Shown here: positions 1 to 8,720 of the stretch, one piece after another
Numbering within the stretch: the first letter of the stretch is position 1
How the letters are laid out: each line of letters begins with the position of its first letter
NCBI GenBank assembly: GCA_013152485.1
Contig: JAADGG010000001.1
Coordinates: 1-38,788, forward strand
Source of the DNA: Nitrospirota bacterium
GTDB lineage: Bacteria; Nitrospirota; Thermodesulfovibrionia; Thermodesulfovibrionales; JdFR-85
Direction: 5' to 3'
DNA: 38,788 nucleotides
Program-made: the position numbers and the translations under genes
The notes under the pieces: model-generated
Told to the model about the DNA's origin: nothing
What the model saw: the letters and a program-made list of their open reading frames with translations, nothing else
Databases searched by the model: none

Positions 1-4
1 GCGG

Positions 5-2641
5 CTAACTGTGCGCCTCGGCCCAGTTCCTTCCGCAGCCGATCTCGACCCTCATGGGCACGGAGAGATCAGCGGCATTCTCCATCTCGTGCCTGACCAG
101 ATCGGTTGCAGGCTCGAGTTCTTCCTCCTTCACCTCGAGCACGAGCTCGTCATGGACCTGCAGAAGCATCCTGCTCCTAAGCCCCCCGGTCTTCAGCCGG
201 CTGCTTATATTGACCATCGCCTTCTTTATGATGTCGGCAGCCGTACCCTGTATAGGTGTATTCATGGCGAGCCTCTCTCCGAGGGCGCGCTTCTGGGCAT
301 TACGGCTCCTAAGCTCCGGAATCTCCCGCTTCCTTCCAAATAGGGTCCTCACATGGCCGACCCTGGCGGCATCTTCCACCACCTGCTTCACGTATCGCCT
401 GACCCCGGGATGCTTCTCGAAGTACTGCTCGATGTATACCCTGGCATCCTCCCTCGTCGAGCCTATTGCGCCGGAGAGCCCGAAGGCGGAAATACCGTAG
501 ACCACACCGAAGTTCACCGTCTTTGCGACCCTGCGCATCTCGTGCGTCACCTCATCCCCGGAGACGCCGAACAGTTCCGCAGCAGTCCTCGTGTGAATAT
601 CGACGCCGCTTCTGAAGGCATCGATGAGCCCTTCATCCCCGCTCAGATGGGCAAGTATCCTCAGCTCTATCTGTGAGTAGTCGGCGGAGAGGAGAACAAA
701 GCCTTCCTCGGCAACAAAAGCCTTTCTTATCCTCGTGCCCCACTCCCCCCTGACGGGGATGTTCTGGAGATTGGGATCACTGCTGCTCAGCCTCCCGGTG
801 GCCGTTACCGTCTGGTTGAAAGATGTATGGATACGTCCTGTCTCCGGGTTGACCAGCCTGGGCAGTACGTCGACATACGTGCTCTTCAGCTTGCTCAGGG
901 TCCGCCAGTTCAGTATCTCGCCGGGCAGCTCATGCTCGAGGGCGAGCTCCTCGAGCACGCCCACCTCCGTGGAATATCCGGTCTTTGTCTTCCTCCGGGG
1001 TCTAAGCCCAAGGGAATCGAACAGAACCGAGCTCAACTGCTTTGGTGAATTGATATTGAACTCCTCACCGGCCAGAAAGTAGATCCTCGTCTGCAACGCA
1101 GCCAGCTCCCTCTCGAGCTCTTTCGAGAGCTCCTGCAGGAGGGACGTATCCACCTTTATGCCCGTCTCCTCCATGTCGGCAAGGACCTTTATGAGCGGCA
1201 TCTCTATCTCGGAATAAACCTTCTCGAGCCCGTCATCCTTCAGCTTCCTGAAGAGTACGTCCTCGAGTTCCAGGACAACGGCGGCGTTCGAGGCTGAAAA
1301 CCCGGCTGCCTCGTCTACCGGCACGTCTGCAAGTGAAGATCGCTTTCCGAGCACCTCCTTCAAGGTCCTTATGCGCAGTGAGAGGTGCTCGAGGACGACC
1401 TCCTGCAGGTCGTGTCCCTGCCTGTTCGGATTGAGAAGGTACGAGGCGACCATGGTATCGTACAGATCACCCCTTACATCGATGCCAGACTTCCTGAGTA
1501 CGAGGATCTGGCCCTTAAGGTCATGGCCGGCCTTACTTATCGATCCGTTCTCATATACGGCCCTGAACGCATCGAGCGCTGCCGACACCTCCGGCCCATC
1601 ACGGTGTGAAACGGGCACATAGTAGCCCTTTCCCTTCTCGGGCGAAAACGCTATCCCTACCAGCACGGCACGGCCGGAAGTCTTGCCGGAGAATGCCACA
1701 TCAAAGGCAAAAAGCCCCCTGATCTCATTCAACAGCCTCTCGAGGCGCCCTGACTCCAGGACTGTCTCGTATTCTCCCGAGACCGGCTGCGGAGGGATCA
1801 GCTTGAGAAACGTCCCGAACTCGAGTTCACTGAAGATGCGGAGCAGCTCCTGCCAGTCAGGCTCCCGCCGCATGCACCCGCGCACGTCGATCTCGACCGG
1901 GACCTCCCTGTCCACCCGCGCAAGCGTGAGGCTCACGATTATGGATTCCCTGTTTTCAGCGACGAGCCTTCTCAGCCTCTCCCGCTTTATGAGTTCGGGC
2001 CGGTCGAGGATCTCCTCAATGGTATGTTCCCTAAGGATCTCACACGCGGTCTTCTCACCTATACCCTTCACGCCGGGGATATTGTCGGCCGTGTCTCCTG
2101 TAAGGGCCATGATCTCGGGTATACGCTCGGGAGGAACGCCGAACCGTTCCAGGACGTCCGCCCTGCTTATGACGCGGTCCTTGACCGGGTCATATATCCA
2201 TATGTGTCCATCCAGGACCTGGAGCATGTCCTTGTCTCCGGAGACGATATAGGCATCGATCCCCTGAGAGGCGGCCTTGACTGCAAGGGTGGCGAGGACG
2301 TCATCGGCCTCATAGCCGGGAACCTCGCATATCACTATCCCGAAGGCCTCGATGATCTTCTTTATGTAGGGCATCTGCAGGACCAGGTCGTCGGGGGCCG
2401 GAGGTCTTTGGGCCTTGTATTCCTCATACACCCTGTGCCTGTCCGTAGGAAGGGGGGAATCAAAGGAGACGACGAGGGCATCCGGCTCCTTCTCCCTGAT
2501 TATCTTCAGAAGCGTATTTATGAATCCGTATATGGCGTTCGTGGGAAAGCCCCTCGAGTTGCTCAGCCCCCTGATCGCGTGGTATGCGCGATACACATAG
2601 GAGTTTCCGTCTATCAGATAGATGTTTGCAGGCCCTTCCAT
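5..2641 (-). CDS. polA: DNA polymerase I (ORF extends to 2716; likely start MEGPANIYLIDGNSYVYRAYHA at 2641)
   Basis: N-terminal 5' nuclease domain (YLIDGNSYVYRAYHAI, EADDVLATLA, GDTADNIPGVKGIGEKTA), polymerase motifs A DYSQIELRILAH, B RRVAKTVNFGVVYGIS, C QVHDELVLEV. Confidence 0.97.
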   Translation of the reverse strand: MEGPANIYLIDGNSYVYRAYHAIRGLSNSRGFPTNAIYGFINTLLKIIREKEPDALVVSFDSPLPTDRHRVYEEYKAQRPPAPDDLVLQMPYIKKIIEAFGIVICEVPGYEADDVLATLAVKAASQGIDAYIVSGDKDMLQVLDGHIWIYDPVKDRVISRADVLERFGVPPERIPEIMALTGDTADNIPGVKGIGEKTACEILREHTIEEILDRPELIKRERLRRLVAENRESIIVSLTLARVDREVPVEIDVRGCMRREPDWQELLRIFSELEFGTFLKLIPPQPVSGEYETVLESGRLERLLNEIRGLFAFDVAFSGKTSGRAVLVGIAFSPEKGKGYYVPVSHRDGPEVSAALDAFRAVYENGSISKAGHDLKGQILVLRKSGIDVRGDLYDTMVASYLLNPNRQGHDLQEVVLEHLSLRIRTLKEVLGKRSSLADVPVDEAAGFSASNAAVVLELEDVLFRKLKDDGLEKVYSEIEMPLIKVLADMEETGIKVDTSLLQELSKELERELAALQTRIYFLAGEEFNINSPKQLSSVLFDSLGLRPRRKTKTGYSTEVGVLEELALEHELPGEILNWRTLSKLKSTYVDVLPRLVNPETGRIHTSFNQTVTATGRLSSSDPNLQNIPVRGEWGTRIRKAFVAEEGFVLLSADYSQIELRILAHLSGDEGLIDAFRSGVDIHTRTAAELFGVSGDEVTHEMRRVAKTVNFGVVYGISAFGLSGAIGSTREDARVYIEQYFEKHPGVRRYVKQVVEDAARVGHVRTLFGRKREIPELRSRNAQKRALGERLAMNTPIQGTAADIIKKAMVNISSRLKTGGLRSRMLLQVHDELVLEVKEEELEPATDLVRHEMENAADLSVPMRVEIGCGRNWAEAHS

Positions 2642-2771
2642 GATATCCGTTATTCTTCCGCCTCTCGAACCGGACACTCCTTCTTCGTCTCTCATACCGA
2701 GAGATATAGAAGGCATCGCGAGACCGGGTTCTTCTCAAAGACCGCGATTACTTCACGATCTGCCAAACAGG

Positions 2772-3228
2772 TTATTTACGCCGGGATTTCAGTTGGGGGT
2801 TCAGTATATCCATGGTGTCACCATTCATCGCCATGGCATATACCTTGTTCTTTGAAAAGGAAATCGACTGCACTCTCTGAAAGGTACATGGGATGAAAAC
2901 ACGGGACGGCTATGACGTCAAACTCCCTTGAAATGTTTCTCTTCTTGTCTCTCTTCTCCACCCTCACCGCAAAGAAATCCATCTCCCTGCATCCAAAGAC
3001 CTCTGCGGCGGTCCGCGGAATGTTCGGCGCCACCATGTCCTCCACCAGCGTCCCCGTCTTGTTCGCCATCTCCCCCCGTCTCCTGTTCTGCTCACTCAGC
3101 ATCTTCTCCGTCCGGTCCTCGAACCCACGCATCTCCCTTTCAAGCCTCCTGAGGGCGGTATCGGTGTGGACGATGGACTGCCCCGGGAGACTCTCGAGCG
3201 TGTCAACCCTGTATTCCAATGCCGGCAT
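2772..3228 (-). pseudogene. Degraded PD-(D/E)XK nuclease-like protein (relic with internal deletion and frameshift)
   Basis: Frame 0 reads ...GTLVEDMVAPNIPRTAAEVFGCREMDFFAVRVEKRDKKRNISREFDVIAV, then MYLSESAVDFL, and stops at 2818. The adjacent frame continues SKNKVYAMAMNGDTMDILNPQLKSRRK to a TAA at 2772. Dropping one T from the tttt run restores a continuous ...AVDFLSKNKVYAMAM.... Confidence 0.7.
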
Positions 3229-3290
3229 TTACGGAACCGCCTCCCTTACCTACATTTTAACGAAAGTCCATGTGACAAAACAACCTGGCC

Positions 3291-5600
3291 CTATTTGGCA
3301 GCGGCGGCCTCTTCTGCTTCCGTGACCTTTTTGTATCCGCAATCCTTGTTCGGACAGGAGACGGTTGTCTTTCCCGCCCTGTCCCTCTTCTCCACCATGT
3401 ACTTGGACCCGCACTCCGGGCACTCTTCTGCCACGGGCTTGTTCCATGACGCAAACTTGCAGTCAGGCCAGTTGCTGCAGCTCCAGAAGACCCTGCCCTT
3501 CTTGCTCCTTCGCTCGATTATCTCTCCGCCGTCGAGGGGACAGCTGACTCCGGTACCGAGGGGCTTTGTGCCCTTGCACTCCGGGTAGCGCGTACAGGCA
3601 AGGAACCTGCCGTAACGGCTCTGTTTTATCACCATGGGGGAACTGCACTGCGGGCACTTCTCCGAGGTCTCCTCGACCGGCTTCAGCTTGCCGTTCTCCT
3701 CTTCAAGAGGCCTGGTGTTCTTGCACTCCGGATACCCTGTACATGCGAGAAAACGCCCGTGCCTGCCCCATCGCTTGACCATCGGCAGTCCGCAAGATTC
3801 GCAGGTTATATCCGTCGGTTCATCCTCGGGCCTGATCCTTTCCTGTGTATCCATTGCCTCGCTGAGGTCCTTACTGAAGGGCCCGTAGAACTCCCTGACC
3901 ACCTTGACCCACTTCAGCTTGCCCTCTTCGACCCTGTCGAGTTCGTCCTCCATCTTGACGGTAAACCCGATGTCTATGAGCTCGGGGAAGCGCTCCACGA
4001 GCAGGTCGTTGACGAGCATGCCCAGCTCGGTCGGCCTCAGCTTGCCCTCTTCCCTCTTTACGTACTTCCTCTCCTGGATGGTAGAAAGGATTGCGGCGTA
4101 TGTACTCGGCCTTCCGATCCCTTTCTCTTCAAGCGCCTTGACGAGCGATGCCTCGGTGTATCTCGGCGGCGGCTGCGTGAAGTGCTGGGCCGCGCTCATC
4201 TCCTTCAAAGAAAGCGGCTCTCCCTCTTTCAGCCTGGGCAGCAGGCCGCCCTCTCCGTTATCCTCGGCAGCCTCGCTGCTTTCGGTATACACGGCCATGA
4301 ACCCCTTGAACCTTATCACGTCTCCGGAGACCCTGAACTCTGCCCCGTCTCCATCCGGCACAATGATGAAAGTCGTCTGCTCGATCTCTGCAGGAGCCAT
4401 CTGGCTTGCAACGAACCTCTGCCATATCAGCCTGTACAGTGCATACTGGTCTCTCGTGAGGTATGACTTTATGGACTCCGGCGGCCTGTCCATGTATGTC
4501 GGCCTGATCGCCTCATGGGCGTCCTGGGACTGTCCCTTCTTCCTGTACGACGGGGGGGTCTTGGGCAGGTATTCCTTGCCGTACTTCTCCTTAATGAACA
4601 CCCTGGCGGCTTCCTGGGCCTCCTTGGCTATCCTGACGGAGTCGGTCCTCATATACGTTATCAGGCCTACCGAGCCTTCCTCACCGAGCTCGATCCCCTC
4701 GTAAAGCTGCTGTGCCACGACCATGGTCTTCTTGGGAGTAAACCTCAGCTTCCTGGAAGCCTCCTGCTGGAGGGTACTCGTTATGAAGGGAGGGGATGGT
4801 TTGCGCTTCCGCAGCTTCTTCTCTATCTTCTCCAGGACATAGCTCTTTTTCTTCAGCTCCTTCACGAGGGCCTCGGCAGAGGCCTTGTCCCTGAGCAGGA
4901 ACTCGTTTTTCTCCCGGTTTATGACGTGTTTCTGCCTGTACTTGAAGAGTCTCGCCTTGAACTCAGGCGGCACAGACCCCTCGAACAGGCCGGAGATGCT
5001 CCAGTACTCGGTGGGTTCGAACGCCTCTATCTCTCGTTCCCTCTCCACTATGAGTCTGACGGCCACTGACTGCACGCGGCCCGCACTCAGTCCCCTCCGC
5101 ACCTTCCTCCACAGCAGCGGGCTCAGCCCGTACCCCACGAGCCTGTCGAGTATCCTCCTTGCCTGCTGGGCATCGACCTTGTTCATGTCGACCTTGCCGG
5201 CGTTCTTCAATGCATCCCGTACGGCCTTCTCCGTAATCTCGTTGAAGGTGATCCTGTAGATCTTGTCACCGTCCGCCTTGCCTGACTTTCCCCTCGCCTT
5301 CTTGAGTTCCTCCACTATGTGCCAGGCTATCGCCTCTCCCTCTCTGTCAGGGTCGGGTGCGAGGTAGACGACGTCGGCCTCCTTGGCGGCCTTTCTCAGC
5401 TCCTTGATTATCTTCTCCTTGCCGGGGATGACGACATAGCTGGGGGCGAAGTCGTTCTCCACGTCGACACCGAGCTCTTTCGCAGGAAGGTCCCGCACGT
5501 GTCCTATGGAAGCCTTCACGGAAAAACCCTTGCCCAGGATCTTGTTTATCGTCTTGGCCTTTGCAGGTGACTCTACAATCACAAGTGATTTCATCTTCAA
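3291..5600 (-). CDS. topA: DNA topoisomerase I (type IA) with four C-terminal zinc-ribbon modules
   Basis: SLVIVESPAKAKTINKILG N-terminus, toprim DPDREGEAIAWHI, active-site region GLITYMRTDSVRIA, repeated C-x2-C...C-x4/5-C modules at the C-terminus. Confidence 0.97.
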   Translation of the reverse strand: MKMKSLVIVESPAKAKTINKILGKGFSVKASIGHVRDLPAKELGVDVENDFAPSYVVIPGKEKIIKELRKAAKEADVVYLAPDPDREGEAIAWHIVEELKKARGKSGKADGDKIYRITFNEITEKAVRDALKNAGKVDMNKVDAQQARRILDRLVGYGLSPLLWRKVRRGLSAGRVQSVAVRLIVEREREIEAFEPTEYWSISGLFEGSVPPEFKARLFKYRQKHVINREKNEFLLRDKASAEALVKELKKKSYVLEKIEKKLRKRKPSPPFITSTLQQEASRKLRFTPKKTMVVAQQLYEGIELGEEGSVGLITYMRTDSVRIAKEAQEAARVFIKEKYGKEYLPKTPPSYRKKGQSQDAHEAIRPTYMDRPPESIKSYLTRDQYALYRLIWQRFVASQMAPAEIEQTTFIIVPDGDGAEFRVSGDVIRFKGFMAVYTESSEAAEDNGEGGLLPRLKEGEPLSLKEMSAAQHFTQPPPRYTEASLVKALEEKGIGRPSTYAAILSTIQERKYVKREEGKLRPTELGMLVNDLLVERFPELIDIGFTVKMEDELDRVEEGKLKWVKVVREFYGPFSKDLSEAMDTQERIRPEDEPTDITCESCGLPMVKRWGRHGRFLACTGYPECKNTRPLEEENGKLKPVEETSEKCPQCSSPMVIKQSRYGRFLACTRYPECKGTKPLGTGVSCPLDGGEIIERRSKKGRVFWSCSNWPDCKFASWNKPVAEECPECGSKYMVEKRDRAGKTTVSCPNKDCGYKKVTEAEEAAAAK

Positions 5601-5706
5601 TACCTCATAATATAGTTAAAGTAGTCTCATAACGATACTGCCGACAACACCGTGCACGGCGGGCGAACTGTCTCCCGCCCCCATCCGGACGGGCTTGAAC
5701 AAGGGC

Positions 5707-5991
5707 TCAGTGCCACGTCACCCTCTTGCCGTCCCCGTATATGAGGGCGTATATCTCCTCTGTATCGAGCCCGCTGTTCTTCATGAACAGGTACACGAGC
5801 ACCGATTTTATCGTATCCAGGTCCTCGTCCCCTATCAACCTGGTCTTCTCGAGGACCCTCAACTCGTCATTCACCCTGAAGAGGTTGATGTCCGACATCT
5901 CGAGCTTCGTGATGATGTCGTCGAATCTCTTCTCCTTTTCGAGCTGATCACTGTTTATCACCTTGAGAATCTCCATAAACTTTCTGTACAC
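5707..5991 (-). CDS. Small hypothetical protein (94 aa), GTG start
   Basis: Intact ORF between topA and dprA on the same strand, with an AGGAGG-like RBS upstream of GTG at 5991; no recognised domain. Confidence 0.6.
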   Translation of the reverse strand: MYRKFMEILKVINSDQLEKEKRFDDIITKLEMSDINLFRVNDELRVLEKTRLIGDEDLDTIKSVLVYLFMKNSGLDTEEIYALIYGDGKRVTWH

Positions 5992-6045
5992 TCCTCAAAC
6001 CTCCTCTACGTTAGAAGTATCGATCCACAAACGGTCCCGCACAAC

Positions 6046-7146
6046 CTATATATCGATATAGAATCTCTTGCCTCCGGACTGTTTCACCAGACCCTTCAGC
6101 TCGAGGGTCGTGAGGATGCCGAGCACCCTTTGCGGCGGCAACCCCGTCTGCCTGGTCAAGTCGTCGATATGAAGCGGCTCCGGAGACAGTTTCTCCGCGA
6201 TCACCCTTTCTTCATCGGTCAGGGTCACGGCATGCCTCTTCCTCTCCTTTATGAATCCCTTCAGCTGCGGTGCCAATTCTTCTATTATATCAGAAGCCTT
6301 TTCAACAAGACGCGCACCCTGCTTGATCAGGGCGTTGGTTCCCGATGACCTCGCCGACGTTATCATACCCGGTACGGCAAAGACCTCACGGCCCTGCTCG
6401 AGCGCGTAACGGGCCGTTATGAGCGCACCGCTGTCGCTCGCGGCCTCGACGACGAGTACCCCGAGGGAGAGACCGCTTATGAGCCTGTTTCTCCTCGGAA
6501 AATTTTCCCGCTCCGGTTTGGTGCCCAGCGGGTATTCGCTTATGACACATCCGTCGGACTCTATCCTCTTCATCAGCCCAGCGTTCTCCGGCGGATACGG
6601 AACGTCGAGACCCGAGCCGAGAACCGCTATGCTCCTGCCTCCACACTTCAGAGCCGCCTTGTGCGCAACCGTATCGATACCCCGGGCCAGACCGCTTACC
6701 ACAGTGAGTCCAGAACTGCTGAGTTCACACGCGATCCTGTCCGTCACCCTTACGCCGTAATCCGTGGGCTTCCTGGGTCCGACGACGGCAACGGCGAACC
6801 GGTCCTCCTCCGCCATCTCGCCCTTCGCATAGAAGAGCGGAGGACCGTCGCTTATCTCTCTGAGGAACTCCGGATACGAGGGATCCGTATACCTGATGAT
6901 CCTTATCCCGAGTTCCTCGCACTTCCTGACCATCCTTTCTGCTCCGGCCCAGTCCCTGAACGACTTTATGGCCGAGGCAGTATGCCCGCCCACGCCCTCG
7001 ACCGCCGTGAGCCCGTTCAGCGTTGCATTGAAGACAGCCTCGGGTGAGCCGAACGCCTTCAGGAGGTTCCTCGCCCTCACGGGCCCAACGTCCTTTATCG
7101 ACGAGAGGGCGATCCAGTAGACAAGGTCGTCGGTCATTCTGCTCAT
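6046..7146 (-). CDS. dprA: DNA processing protein DprA/Smf (Rossmann fold plus C-terminal winged helix)
   Basis: VVSGLARGIDTVAHKAAL, GSGLDVPYPPENAGL, FPRRNRLISGLS, VVEAASDSGALITARYALEQGREVFAVPG. Confidence 0.95.
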   Translation of the reverse strand: MSRMTDDLVYWIALSSIKDVGPVRARNLLKAFGSPEAVFNATLNGLTAVEGVGGHTASAIKSFRDWAGAERMVRKCEELGIRIIRYTDPSYPEFLREISDGPPLFYAKGEMAEEDRFAVAVVGPRKPTDYGVRVTDRIACELSSSGLTVVSGLARGIDTVAHKAALKCGGRSIAVLGSGLDVPYPPENAGLMKRIESDGCVISEYPLGTKPERENFPRRNRLISGLSLGVLVVEAASDSGALITARYALEQGREVFAVPGMITSARSSGTNALIKQGARLVEKASDIIEELAPQLKGFIKERKRHAVTLTDEERVIAEKLSPEPLHIDDLTRQTGLPPQRVLGILTTLELKGLVKQSGGKRFYIDI

Positions 7147-7212
7147 AAAACCAGGAAACTATATCCAGGGTGATTTCCTGAAGGAGCTCGGGTCAATACA
7201 GGGAGATGAGGA

Positions 7213-8391
7213 TCAACGCCTTCTCTGCTTCAGCCTGAGTGAGTTGAGCCTTATGAACCCTTCGGCATCCTTCTGGTTGTACACCTTTTCGGCCTCGAAT
7301 GTTGCAAGGTCAGCGTTGTACAGGCTTACCGGCGAACTCCTTCCAACCACCGTACAGTTGCCCTTGTAGAGCTTGAGTCTCGCCTTCCCGGTCACGTCAC
7401 TCTGAACATCATCCATCATGCCCTGAAGCATCTCCCTTTCCGGGGAGAACCAGTATCCATAGTAGACACACTCTGCGTAACGCGGAATCAGGGAGTCCCT
7501 GAGATGAAGCACCTCCCTGTCAAGAGTGATGGACTCCACAGCCCTGTGGGCGACATGGAGGACCGTACCTCCGGGGGTCTCGTACACCCCCCTCGACTTG
7601 ATCCCGACGTACCTGTTCTCCACGACGTCCACCCTGCCTATTCCATGCTCCCCGGCGATTCTGTTCAGCCTCGAGAGGAGTTCGAACGGGCCGAGCCTCT
7701 CGCCGTCGATTGCCACGGCGTCTCCTCCTTCATACTCTATCTCGAGATACAGCGGGTCATCCGGTGCACGCTCGGGTGAAACCATCATCGTGTACATGTC
7801 CCCGGGGGGCTCCGCCCACGGGTCCTCAAGGACCCCTCCCTCATAGCTTATATGGAAGACGTTCATGTCCATACTGTACGGTTTCTCTTTTGTAACCGGC
7901 ACGTCTATCCCCTTCGAGACGGCATAATCGATAAGGGACTCCCTCGAGTCAAACGGCCACTCCCGCCAGGGGGCTATTACCTTTATGTCCGGCTTCATGG
8001 CATAATATGTGAGCTCAAACCTCACCTGGTCATTACCCTTACCCGTTGCACCGTGGGCAACCGCATCCGCACCCTCCTTCTCCGCAATCTCTATCTGCCT
8101 CTTTGCAATAAGGGGCCGGGCGATGGAGGTGCCGAGAAGATAGACCCCCTCGTAGACGGCATTCGCCCGCAGCATCGGAAACACGTAATCCCGGACAAAC
8201 TCCTCCCTGAGGTCTTCAACGTAGGCGCGGACCGCCCCTGTAGCGAGGGCCTTCTCCCTCACCGCCTCAAGGTCTTCTCCCTGTCCGAGGTCCGCACAGT
8301 ATGCGATGACCTCGGCATTGTAACTGTCTTTGAGCCATTTGATCGCGACCGAGGTATCGAGACCTCCTGAATAAGCAAGAACTATCTTCAT
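7213..8391 (-). CDS. argG: Argininosuccinate synthase
   Basis: [60 protein letters not shown] upstream of ATG at 8391 (the ORF track starts at 8427). Confidence 0.97.
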   Translation of the reverse strand: MKIVLAYSGGLDTSVAIKWLKDSYNAEVIAYCADLGQGEDLEAVREKALATGAVRAYVEDLREEFVRDYVFPMLRANAVYEGVYLLGTSIARPLIAKRQIEIAEKEGADAVAHGATGKGNDQVRFELTYYAMKPDIKVIAPWREWPFDSRESLIDYAVSKGIDVPVTKEKPYSMDMNVFHISYEGGVLEDPWAEPPGDMYTMMVSPERAPDDPLYLEIEYEGGDAVAIDGERLGPFELLSRLNRIAGEHGIGRVDVVENRYVGIKSRGVYETPGGTVLHVAHRAVESITLDREVLHLRDSLIPRYAECVYYGYWFSPEREMLQGMMDDVQSDVTGKARLKLYKGNCTVVGRSSPVSLYNADLATFEAEKVYNQKDAEGFIRLNSLRLKQRRR

Positions 8392-8485
8392 CAATCCTCC
8401 TGGAAAGAATTCAATCCGCCGGTACATTCTCTCGGGGCCTCGGCCCCGTCATCCTGCGGCTACGGATTTATACACTAAAAAATAG

Positions 8486-8501
8486 GACTGACGTCTGTCA
8501 A
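8486..8501 (-). promoter_or_regulatory. Candidate argG promoter -35 (TTGACA) overlapping a near-palindrome GACAGACGTCAGTC
   Basis: Minus strand reads TTGACAGACGTCAGTCC. The 14-nt near-palindrome is GAC-A-GACGTC-A-GTC. No good -10 is seen at ideal spacing; TATAAA lies further downstream. Confidence 0.3.
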
Positions 8502-8720
8502 GTAAAGCGTTGAGAAAGAAGAGCCGCTTCCCTTGCCAACAGAGACTCCGAGCGGTTAAATTATTACACCGGCAATAAAACACCCGAAACCATGGTTAAA
8601 AGGTTGCAGGAAGCGATCGAGCCTTTTTATCCCTGTATCCAGGCGGCAGTTTGTCGTACCGGACTTGATCCGGCGTTATGAAAGGGTTACAGTATTTAAT
8701 TGCCGAAGAAATAAACCTGT

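Noticed and set aside
11-2896. Many plus-strand ORFs opposite polA (e.g. 11-343, 1683-2252, 2024-2896)
   Set aside because: Antisense to a clear polA reading frame, low-complexity Ser/Arg-rich translations, no domains; typical of GC-rich shadow ORFs.
3759-5570. Plus-strand ORFs 3759-4466, 3904-4704, 4515-5069 opposite topA
   Set aside because: Shadow ORFs of topA with no recognisable protein features.
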